64,000 nt of DNA from Chitinivibrionales bacterium (GTDB lineage: Bacteria; Fibrobacterota; Chitinivibrionia; Chitinivibrionales; JANQEN01). Position 1 is the first letter of the stretch, and each line of letters starts with the position of its first letter. This document shows, piece after piece, positions 9,626 to 18,174 of the stretch. The stretch covers positions 1-64,000 of the forward strand of contig JANQEN010000217.1 in the NCBI GenBank assembly GCA_028278335.1. The letters are read 5' to 3'. Position numbers and translations under genes: made by a program. A model generated the notes under the pieces. It was not told the DNA's origin, did no database searches, and worked only from the letters and a program-made list of their open reading frames with translations.

Positions 9626-10612
9626 ATGTATAGAAATGTATTACCTCTTTACAAAAGATTGCTTGCAGGAACGATTGTCTTTTTCTGTTTAGTCATAGTA
9701 TCTTTTGTTGGTTTCCGTTGTAGTCACCCTGAAACGGTGATGATCTCTGAACCTGAATTGGTGCTTCCTCGAGACAGCTCGGCAATATTTCGCTCTGACA
9801 AGAGATACTTCGTTCTTGTTCCCGGTGACACCGCACTATTTGGTGGCACCAAGGCCTGCACTCTTTTAGTGAATGGTATTATTCAACAGGGGGAGACTTC
9901 TTTTGATTCACTTTACTTTAGAACCATTACTCTGGATACAAAAACAGAAACCTTTGGGGGTACATCCTATACGGTTTATCCTCAAAAGTACCAGTATGGC
10001 CCTTCTATTTCAAAGATTACTCAAGACGAGACTGTTCGCTACTTTACAATAAACGATACTGCCACTCTGCAATTGGCTTATGAGTATAAGGGTAAGCAGC
10101 ACCTCTTTGCAGAGAACAAACAAAAGGTTTTTCCACGACTGTTGGATATGGGAAAATTTGGCTGGTTCCAATCAGACACTACCACCATCCCCACAACCCA
10201 CAAATGGTCAACCTCGCCGCTTATTCGACAGCCCTTGAGATCAAACCAGGGAACACTATCCTTTGTGGGGTATACCTATGCACCTGAGGCTATTGCCTAT
10301 CCAGTAAGCCCAAAGCAGATATCCAGCAATCCCTATAAGATAAATGGTATTGAGTTTAAAAATGGTTCCTACATTAATTCTGTATACTCCTTAGAAGGAG
10401 AGATCACAGAAGATGATGAGATTGTGAATGTACACGGGGCCATCACTATTAAGCGCACCTATTTTGTTGATCGTGGGTTGGTTGATCAATCCTTGCATTC
10501 GGCCATTCGGAAAGATTTTTCCAATGGAACCACAGAACTACGAATTGAACAGAGCTATATTGCTCGTATTGATACAGCACGCATTTTTGATGAAACTGTG
10601 AGAAAGTATTAA
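9626..10612 (+). CDS. Hypothetical lipoprotein
   Basis: Signal sequence FVGFRCSHPE; same strand and tight spacing with neighbours. Confidence 0.55.
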   Translation: MYRNVLPLYKRLLAGTIVFFCLVIVSFVGFRCSHPETVMISEPELVLPRDSSAIFRSDKRYFVLVPGDTALFGGTKACTLLVNGIIQQGETSFDSLYFRTITLDTKTETFGGTSYTVYPQKYQYGPSISKITQDETVRYFTINDTATLQLAYEYKGKQHLFAENKQKVFPRLLDMGKFGWFQSDTTTIPTTHKWSTSPLIRQPLRSNQGTLSFVGYTYAPEAIAYPVSPKQISSNPYKINGIEFKNGSYINSVYSLEGEITEDDEIVNVHGAITIKRTYFVDRGLVDQSLHSAIRKDFSNGTTELRIEQSYIARIDTARIFDETVRKY

Positions 10613-10624
10613 GAGAAGAGACTG

Positions 10625-11836
10625 GTGGAATTTAGAAAGTATCTTTGGCAGGTTAGCGTCTTTATTGGTTTTATTATAACTGGGACCGTTCTTTGTGGTT
10701 GTTCTTCTCTATTTAAAGATAATCCTGTAGAACCACAAAAACCAAATCCTGTAACAATGCAGAGTAATCCCACAATTTACTCCAACGGAGTTCAAATTAG
10801 TTGGAGCAAAACCTCTTCGGAAAATTTTTCTACCTATAAACTCTATGTTGATTCACTATCAGAGGTGAAGGAATCATCAAGTAGACTTGTTGCTACTGTG
10901 GTGTACAAAGATTCAACCTCTTTTACCATTTCAAACCTCTTACCAGAAACCGACTATTATGCCAAGGTCTTTACCTATAATAATAATGCCGCTTCTGGGA
11001 GCAATCAAATCAAATTTACTACCAGCTCCTGCACCTGTAATGTCTTTACCGGTGAAAAGGAGCGTGGTATGGTTCGTGTGCCAGCTGGATGCTATAAAGG
11101 GAGCGACGGCTCTGTTGCAACAATCACCTATGACTTTTTTATGGATACTACCGAGGTTACTGAAAAAGAGTGGTTTGACATCATGGCTGATAGTGTTGTG
11201 GAATCAAATAAACCAATAGCACAGATATCATGGTTTCAAACAATTCTCTTTTGTAATAAAAAGAGCAAAGAGCTTTCTAAGGATACCTGCTATACCTTTT
11301 CAAGTGTTGAGATTGACACACTATCCTTCGAAATAAAAGACCTACCCCATTTGCAGTGCAATTTTTCTAAAAATGGTTTTCGACTGCCCACAGAGGATGA
11401 GTGGGAGTATGCCTATCGTGCTGGAGGATGGGAAGAGTTCTACTGGGGACGTGATAACAGTGTGAAACCCTATCCTGCAACTGCAGCAGATACAGCTGAG
11501 ATTTCGCAATACGCCTGGTGGCTTGTTAATAATGAGCCTGGTGGAAAAAAGGAGGTTGCCCTTAAAAAACCGAATGAGTGGTCACTCTATGATATGGCGG
11601 GTAATGTGGAAGAGTATATATGGGATATCTCTGTAGAATATCGAATAATGAATCGACTCAACTACGCTGGCCCGACTCTAACCCCGCAAAGCCTTGATAA
11701 AAAGGTAAAACGAGGGGGATACTTTAGTGGTGATAAACCATATTATCTATCTGCCTGGAACAGAGAGCGGAGTGCCACACCGGATATAACCTTTTATGAG
11801 CATACTGGCTTTAGAACAGTACGGAGAGCTAATTAG
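10625..11836 (+). CDS. Fn3 + FGE-sulfatase (SUMF1/EgtB-fold) lipoprotein
   Basis: GTG start; lipobox LCGCSS; Fn3-like ISWSKTSSENFSTYKLYVD; FGE fold motifs FRLPTEDEWEYAYRAGG, YDMAGNVEEYIWD, KRGGYFSGD, GFRTVRR. Confidence 0.8.
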   Translation: MEFRKYLWQVSVFIGFIITGTVLCGCSSLFKDNPVEPQKPNPVTMQSNPTIYSNGVQISWSKTSSENFSTYKLYVDSLSEVKESSSRLVATVVYKDSTSFTISNLLPETDYYAKVFTYNNNAASGSNQIKFTTSSCTCNVFTGEKERGMVRVPAGCYKGSDGSVATITYDFFMDTTEVTEKEWFDIMADSVVESNKPIAQISWFQTILFCNKKSKELSKDTCYTFSSVEIDTLSFEIKDLPHLQCNFSKNGFRLPTEDEWEYAYRAGGWEEFYWGRDNSVKPYPATAADTAEISQYAWWLVNNEPGGKKEVALKKPNEWSLYDMAGNVEEYIWDISVEYRIMNRLNYAGPTLTPQSLDKKVKRGGYFSGDKPYYLSAWNRERSATPDITFYEHTGFRTVRRAN

Positions 11837-11851
11837 TTTTTGTGAACCTCT

Positions 11852-12349
11852 GTGATCTTTTTTTTCTCATCATTAATTGTATCACTTAATATTGTCATGA
11901 TTCCCTATAAGAAACCACGGAGAATGTTTCTTAGAGCCCTATTCAATGGCCTTGCTGTTGTTGGAGGAGGTTTTCTTCTGTGGTTTACCCGTTACTTTTT
12001 TTTCTTTAAGCCCCATACAGTAAAAACAGTTATCGGCCCTTTTTCCTCTTTTCAAAAGGGGAGCGTGACTCATAGAGAACAGGACCGTCTTTTCCTTGTT
12101 CGTGATTCTAAAGGCCTCTATGCCATAAGTGACACCTGTACTCATCGTGGGTGTATGCTTAGAATGATACAAGAGACCTTTCAGTGTCAATGCCACCAAG
12201 CCAGTTTCTCCCTAACGGGTAGTCCCTTAGAGGGGCCGGTAGATCAACCCCTTGACCATTACTATATTTATGAAGGCAAAAACAGAGAGCTTGTTGTTGA
12301 TGTCACTAAGATTGTACACTCCACATTTAGGTATTTTGAAAAGGTATGA
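11852..12349 (+). CDS. Rieske [2Fe-2S] protein, membrane anchored
   Basis: CTHRGC...CQCHQASF Rieske ligands; N-terminal TM; probable start ATG 11898. Confidence 0.85.
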   Translation: MIFFFSSLIVSLNIVMIPYKKPRRMFLRALFNGLAVVGGGFLLWFTRYFFFFKPHTVKTVIGPFSSFQKGSVTHREQDRLFLVRDSKGLYAISDTCTHRGCMLRMIQETFQCQCHQASFSLTGSPLEGPVDQPLDHYYIYEGKNRELVVDVTKIVHSTFRYFEKV

Positions 12350-13155
12350 AAAAAAATAGAGAACCCTTAGAAACTATCCAAAGAATAAGCTATTTGCTTT
12401 TTGTAGGTAGTTTGATGGTAACGGTTCTATCCGGTCTTTTACTTGCATTCTATTATATCCCAACGCCACAGCAGGCACTTCTTTCCCTGCTTCATCTTAA
12501 GGAACACCTCTTTGGTGGCAGCTATGTTGTTGCCATACACCGTCTTTCTGGAACAGTTGCCTTTATATTGCTTTGGGGAAATGGGCTCCTAACGTTATGG
12601 ATAAAGGGTCCTTTCAAGAGCTATCGTCAAATCCTCTCTGTTTTCTTCCTTTTGAGTATTTGTTTTATTCTTTTTAGGATCACTGGCTTTATCCTGCAAG
12701 GGGACGAGCTGGCATTAACCAGTTTACAGATGCTCTTTTTAAAGAGTGGCTCCTCAACAAACCTAAGGCTGCCAAGTCTTGTAAGTCCGCTCTCCTTACT
12801 CTTTATAAAATTCTATCTGTTACACATTTTAATTCTACCTCTTTTTGTTTTCATCATCCTTAAACGGGTGTTTATAGCATACATTGACAACGGTGGAAAA
12901 AGAAATGCAGCCTCTCCGCTTGTATCACCCTATTTTATTTTTATTGTATACACTTTTTGTTTAATTACTATTGTAATGATTAGCCATTCATTTTTTCCAT
13001 CATTTTGGGGTACAGCTAGCCAAATCCCCCTTACAATGAACGTGCTTCTTTTCTTAGAGAGGAGTTTATCAATCTCTCTAATTGCTGTCGGTATAGTGCT
13101 CTTGGTTGCTCTTTGTTGGTATGGATCATTATCCTCCCGGAAAAAAGAGCTATGA
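12346..13155 (+). CDS. Cytochrome b/b6-like N-terminal-domain membrane protein
   Basis: LLLAFYYIPTPQQALLSL and IHRLSGTVAF in helix B region, LLHILILPLFVF in helix D region; overlaps the Rieske gene. Confidence 0.7.
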   Translation: MKKNREPLETIQRISYLLFVGSLMVTVLSGLLLAFYYIPTPQQALLSLLHLKEHLFGGSYVVAIHRLSGTVAFILLWGNGLLTLWIKGPFKSYRQILSVFFLLSICFILFRITGFILQGDELALTSLQMLFLKSGSSTNLRLPSLVSPLSLLFIKFYLLHILILPLFVFIILKRVFIAYIDNGGKRNAASPLVSPYFIFIVYTFCLITIVMISHSFFPSFWGTASQIPLTMNVLLFLERSLSISLIAVGIVLLVALCWYGSLSSRKKEL

Positions 13156-13685
13156 ATCGACGCACCCTTTTAGCTACTATTAGTGCGGGATTTCTCTTTA
13201 CCCTCTTGATTCCCTACAATCGGATACGAAGAGCCTTTTTACGGATGAGAAGCGCCGGTAGATTGGAATCAAAAATACTTGCCACTCTTGCCTCTGCTGC
13301 AGAATGTGTCTATCCTGAGGATCATGAACCGGGTGCTCAATCCTTGGGAATTCTCAACTTTCTAACCCTTCAAATCAATCAGGATTATTATCGCCATGCC
13401 ATACCGGGGTTAAAAAAGCTTGCCCAGAGCCTCGACCGGGAAGCACAAAAAAGAGGTGGCCTGTCTTTTGGTGATATGGATAGAACTTTACAAGATGCTA
13501 TTGTTGAAGCTGTTAATAGTGGGAGCTTGGACACAATCTACCCAGGTATTCAAAGAAACTTACATACACTCATTGATATTACCTTAGAAGGATGCTTTGC
13601 CGATTCTGTTCATGGTGGCAACAGAGAAAGGCAGGCATGGATAATTATGCAGGGTGGCATAAGGCAGGAGTGGTTTGATGTCTAG
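13152..13685 (+). CDS. Gluconate 2-dehydrogenase subunit 3-like protein
   Basis: MNRRTLLATISAGFLF N-terminus, ATLASAAECVYPEDHEPGAQSLGILNFL pattern; directly upstream of a GMC oxidoreductase. ORF track opens at 13113; ATG 13152 preferred. Confidence 0.65.
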   Translation: MNRRTLLATISAGFLFTLLIPYNRIRRAFLRMRSAGRLESKILATLASAAECVYPEDHEPGAQSLGILNFLTLQINQDYYRHAIPGLKKLAQSLDREAQKRGGLSFGDMDRTLQDAIVEAVNSGSLDTIYPGIQRNLHTLIDITLEGCFADSVHGGNRERQAWIIMQGGIRQEWFDV

Positions 13686-15318
13686 CCTTAGTAAAAAGTA
13701 TGATGTCTGCGTTATTGGTAGTGGCGCTGGAGGTGCACCTCTTGCCTGGAGCCTTGCTAAGCGGGGATTGTCAGTTGTGTTGCTTGAACGGGGAAAGCGC
13801 TATAGTCCTCGTGATATTCCCAAAGATGAGTATGCTGTTTGTAGAAAACCTCTTTTTCGTCCCTCAAGAACAGAGGGATTGCGCGAAATTCACTATGGGT
13901 CTGCATCTTCTCTAAATGCCAATTATCTTTGGACTGCAACCTGTGTTGGTGGGGCTACCCGGGTCATGTCGGGGTTCTTTTTACCAATGAATGAGGAGGA
14001 TTTTGCACCACGCTCTCGTTTTGGCTCAGTGCCAGAAGCATCTCACCAAGGTTGGCCAATCACCTATAACGACCTAGCACCCTACTATGATCAAGTAGAA
14101 GCTGCACTTGGTATGAGTGGCAATGCATTGCGCACCCCACATCAAGAAAAAGAGTTTTCCTGTCCTGCTTTAGAGGCCCACCCGTGCTCACAGCTGATTG
14201 ATCGCTCCTGTAAAGAATTAGGCTATTCTCCATTTCCCACACCCCGGGCTGTGCTTTCTGTTGATTGGCCCGAAAAGGATAGGGGGAAGTGCAGCTACTC
14301 GGGATTCTGTGGAAGCTATGGCTGCTTGACCGGTGCCAAGGGAAGCACCCATGAAACCTACATTCCCTGGGCTGAAAAGACAGGCAACCTAACTCTTTTG
14401 CAGCAACACTATGTGTACCGATTAGAATCTCAGGGAACAAAGGTCACTGCTGCATCCTGTTTTGACAAAGACGGTGTACCTATTCGTATTAAAGCTCGAC
14501 TCTTTGTCTGTGCCGCAAGTACCATTGAATCTGCACGGCTCCTTTTGAATTCTCATTCCACCACCTTTGCCCAGGGATTAGCCAATCGATCAGGCCAGGT
14601 TGGAAAGAATCTAAGTTTTACCATACCCTGCGAGGTGACTGGCTATTTTGACAAGGATTTGTTTCCTTCAGCATCACAATCCAACTCACCCTTTGTACAG
14701 CGAACAATACAGGATTTTCATACTCTAGATAACCCAGGATTAACCTATGCCCGTGGTGGGTCAGTAATTTTTCTCTTGCCCCATCCCAATCCGATCCAAC
14801 GGATGATATCTCTCTCCTATGGCCCCAATGGGAAGCGCATACTAGGCAAAACACTTAAAGAGCGGGCGCGACGCTACTTCTCTTTTAATCATCTGCAGTC
14901 AGACAGCTTTATTGAATTTCTTCCCAATCCAAAAACCTTTATAACGCTGTCACAAAACACCCGTGATATCTGGGGTATACCCAGTGCGAGAATTGCTATC
15001 CACCATCATCCACAAAACATTCTTGCATCGCAGATAATGGCCCAAAAAATTGCCGGACTCTATCAGCACATGGGAGCTCGATATGCAGAGTATAATCCTA
15101 ATCTCTTTACTGCGGGGGAACTTCAACAGGGGACCTGTCGTTTTGGTGATGATCCAACCACATCGGTGCTTGATCCTAACTGTCAATCTCATGATGTGCC
15201 CAATCTCTATGTTACTGATGGTAGTTTCATGCCCTCGGGCTTACCAGTACCATCAACATTTACCATAATGGCCAACTCCCTCCGTGTGGCTGATCATATC
15301 TATAAAAAGGGATTGTAA
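13675..15318 (+). CDS. GMC family oxidoreductase (FAD-dependent)
   Basis: YDVCVIGSGAGGAPLAWSLAKRGLSVVLLERG FAD motif; C-terminal NLYVTDGSFMPSGLPVPSTFTIMANSLRVADHI. Confidence 0.85.
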   Translation: MMSSLSKKYDVCVIGSGAGGAPLAWSLAKRGLSVVLLERGKRYSPRDIPKDEYAVCRKPLFRPSRTEGLREIHYGSASSLNANYLWTATCVGGATRVMSGFFLPMNEEDFAPRSRFGSVPEASHQGWPITYNDLAPYYDQVEAALGMSGNALRTPHQEKEFSCPALEAHPCSQLIDRSCKELGYSPFPTPRAVLSVDWPEKDRGKCSYSGFCGSYGCLTGAKGSTHETYIPWAEKTGNLTLLQQHYVYRLESQGTKVTAASCFDKDGVPIRIKARLFVCAASTIESARLLLNSHSTTFAQGLANRSGQVGKNLSFTIPCEVTGYFDKDLFPSASQSNSPFVQRTIQDFHTLDNPGLTYARGGSVIFLLPHPNPIQRMISLSYGPNGKRILGKTLKERARRYFSFNHLQSDSFIEFLPNPKTFITLSQNTRDIWGIPSARIAIHHHPQNILASQIMAQKIAGLYQHMGARYAEYNPNLFTAGELQQGTCRFGDDPTTSVLDPNCQSHDVPNLYVTDGSFMPSGLPVPSTFTIMANSLRVADHIYKKGL

Positions 15319-15321
15319 AAC

Positions 15322-15533
15322 ATGGCTGTACCAGAAACCATGAGCGCAATGGTGCTCATGGAGCAAAAAAAGCCCCTTGTTGAACAGGTGGTGGCCGTGC
15401 CCTTATGAAGATCGCTCCAAAGATTCCTATTAAAACTACGGTAACACCCTATCCATTGAGTCACGCTAATCAAGCACTGAGTGATTTGAGGAGTGGGTCG
15501 ATTACAGGTGCAGCTGTGCTTGTAGTGGAATAA
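15322..15533 (+). pseudogene. Internally deleted Zn-dependent alcohol dehydrogenase remnant
   Basis: Frame 1: MAVPETMSAMVLMEQKKPLVEQVVAVPL* (ADH N-terminus). Second frame from 15405: MKIAPKIPIKTTVTPYPLSHANQALSDLRSGSITGAAVLVVE* (ADH C-terminus). The middle is missing. Confidence 0.7.
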
Positions 15534-15563
15534 TCTCTAATAAATTTTTGGTTTAAAAAAAAT

Positions 15564-15884
15564 GGGCGTTCCCCTGCTTTGCAGGGTTGCCGTGGCTTCC
15601 CGATAAATCGGGATTTGATTTTTGTTGTTTTATAGTACCAACCAGGCTACCTTCGGTCGGTCCTCGCTCTGCTCGGACTGGCCTTCGGCCACCTTCCACC
15701 TGGCTAACGCGAAAGATTAAAGCCTGTCTAAAGTCCAAAGTCAAATTTCGAAAGGTAAAGTAGGATTTTAACCCCCTTCAATCGCACCGCATAGATATTT
15801 GGGAAACGCGAAGATCTGTTCGAGCCCACAGGGCGAGTTATCGAGCGACCAAATATCTGTGCGATAAGGGCGATTGCGGGGCGG
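15564..15884 (-). repeat. Interspersed structured repeat, copy B (inverted relative to copy A)
   Basis: Reverse complement shares ordered blocks with 349-627. Internal hairpin GCACAGATATTTGG / CCAAATATCTATGC. Confidence 0.7.
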
Positions 15885-16314
15885 CTTCTTTTGGTTACTT
15901 TTCTGAGCTGCAGCAGAAAAGTAACTCAGCTGTCGGGATGAGTCCCGGCGATTTTGAATATCTTTTTACTACTTTAATAGAGTAACTGTGAGCATATCGA
16001 CACACTGCAGAGCAGAAGTTGGTGTCACCACATTTTTAACTGACCAGCGAATGCGTTAATTCATTATAATCCTAGGATCACAACTTCCCTGCACTCCTCC
16101 CAACATCATTGAATTTTATTTAAGATAAGAACATCTTATTGTAATAGAAAATTGTATGGGATTCTGGCAGTGTTCTCAAAATATCGAGATGTCAATATTT
16201 TAATTGAGCAACACCAATACTTGATCCCCTTGCAAAGTTTTATTCCCACTTCATGAAGAACACTCTCCATTTCCCATACTATTTTGATGAATTCCTATGC
16301 TTTTAGCTAGTGAT

Positions 16315-16692
16315 CATACATTTTATTTATTCGGAAAAATAGCTTTGTACACGAATCAAACAGTTTCAGAATGGGCATTTTTTCTTTTGGTAATATATCA
16401 GACACTTTTTTTACGAGCATACAGAGCTTTGTGCGCCATTCAAACCCTTTTTTTATAGGCGCATAAGGCTTGGGCCGCCTTTCATACAGTTTTTTTAATG
16501 GCCCATTAACCTTTGGCCGCCATCCAAAAAGTTTTTTTACAGGCGCACACTCCTTAGGCTGCCATTCAAAAAGTTTTTTTACCAGCGCACAACACTATGG
16601 CCGACCTTCATAAAACTTTTTTAAAGGCGCACAAAGCTCTGGGAACCGACCCAAAAGTTTTTTGATGGGCGCACTAGGTAATATTGCCCGAT
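16315..16692. repeat. Degenerate tandem array, nine 42-bp units
   Basis: Units start at 16315, 16357, 16399, 16441, 16483, 16525, 16567, 16609 and 16651, approximating CAAAAAGTTTTTTTAMAGGCGCACANNGCTTTGGGCCGCCATT. Outer units are more diverged. Confidence 0.85.
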
Positions 16693-17000
16693 TTCAAGGC
16701 TCTTTTTGCGAAGATATTAGGAATCTGTATAAATAGGACAAATTTAGTTTGGTTTCATTATTTTTGATGAAAATGTTTTGGAATACCATCTCATATTAGT
16801 AGTGTCTGGTATTTTGTGTAAATGGTTTTTTAATAGTTTTTACCAAACTAAGCTAAATGTATCTAAAAGTGCCCTGGAATTGATTGGCTTTGTGGAGTAA
16901 TGGTATTTATATTATTGAGGAGTAATCTATAATAGAATTAATTTAAATAAAAATGTTAAAACTTTCATTTCTCATGATCTAAGATTATAAAGAGTTTTAA

Positions 17001-18008
17001 TTGGCAAAGTTGAAATACTTTCCACTTATGAGGGGACCTATGTTAAAATTTGTAATTGCTTTAGTCTTCATAATGAATGCAGCAATTTTTGCTGATCCAA
17101 GCAAAGCTGATCTTAGGTCTCAACAGAAGGCCATGCATAGAGCCTATTTCAGGAAAGAATATAAAAAATTCATTAAGTTCATGCCTGATTGGTTAATCTT
17201 GGGAATGGGAGGAAAAGATAAAGCTTTAAAAGTGGTAGCAAAGGATCCGCTGGGTGGAATTGGCAAATTTATTGAAGTAAAAATTTTAAAAATTAGTGAA
17301 ATTGTTGAAGAAGTCAATTGCTATGCAGCGTTTTCAGAGATTAGAACGTATTACGATTTTATGGGAGACACTGTTGAGCAGGATTCTTATGATATTGCTA
17401 TATTAGATAAAAATGAGGATAGTTGGAAATTTATTTCATCTCAGAATTCTGAACATCAGATACAGTATATTAAAGAGAAGTTTCCAAACCTACTAGCAAA
17501 AGTTGGCCTTCCAAAACACAAAATTAATAAAACCGCAGCCCATCATAACCAAGCTATCTCTTGGAAGAAATATAGTTTTATCGAAGATAAGTTTAGCATT
17601 AATTTCCCATTTCAACCAGTTTTAACAACTCAAGAGAAAAAAAATAAAAATAGTATAATTCAATTTAAATATTACTTAGCAAAAACATCGGATAGAGCAT
17701 ATAGCGTAAGTGTAACAAAAAACAAAAACGATAATATTAAATCAGGTAGAATAAATTTTAAAGAGATACGGAATAATTTTTTGAAAAGATCTATTGGCTC
17801 CAAATTAGTTCTGTGGAAAGATACTTTAGAAAATAGGATTCTTTTTAAAGAGTATAAGATCCAAATAAATAAAAAAACTTTGTTGTTTGGAAGAATGTGT
17901 TTTATTAATAGTATCTTATATAATATTGGGATGGAAAGCATAATAAATAGGAACTATAATCAGGATGTCGAGTTTTTAAATTCATTCTCAGTTTTAAATG
18001 GAATCTAA
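17001..18008 (+). CDS. Hypothetical secreted protein
   Basis: Long ORF; signal peptide from internal ATG 17040 (MLKFVIALVFIMNAAIFA); low-GC composition. Confidence 0.6.
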   Translation: MAKLKYFPLMRGPMLKFVIALVFIMNAAIFADPSKADLRSQQKAMHRAYFRKEYKKFIKFMPDWLILGMGGKDKALKVVAKDPLGGIGKFIEVKILKISEIVEEVNCYAAFSEIRTYYDFMGDTVEQDSYDIAILDKNEDSWKFISSQNSEHQIQYIKEKFPNLLAKVGLPKHKINKTAAHHNQAISWKKYSFIEDKFSINFPFQPVLTTQEKKNKNSIIQFKYYLAKTSDRAYSVSVTKNKNDNIKSGRINFKEIRNNFLKRSIGSKLVLWKDTLENRILFKEYKIQINKKTLLFGRMCFINSILYNIGMESIINRNYNQDVEFLNSFSVLNGI

Positions 18009-18174
18009 ATTTTGTAGGTATTAATTTACTTGTTGCGACACCTTAATCAGATTAAATCCAATTCAACAATGGGTGACCAGGGTAAAAAATGTTTGTATGG
18101 CATTGTTCTCTGAACAGTAGTTCTTAGCACTTTTATATTTAAATTAAGAAGCTGCTGGCCCAAAAAAAACAGAA

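Noticed and set aside
14060-14440. Minus-strand 126-aa ORF
   Set aside because: Fully antisense to the well-supported GMC oxidoreductase.
15553-15744. Minus-strand 63-aa ORF
   Set aside because: Lies inside the structured repeat copy B; composition follows hairpin sequence rather than codons.
16315-16692. 42-bp array as a CRISPR array
   Set aside because: Units are contiguous with no spacers, are not palindromic, and no cas genes are present.
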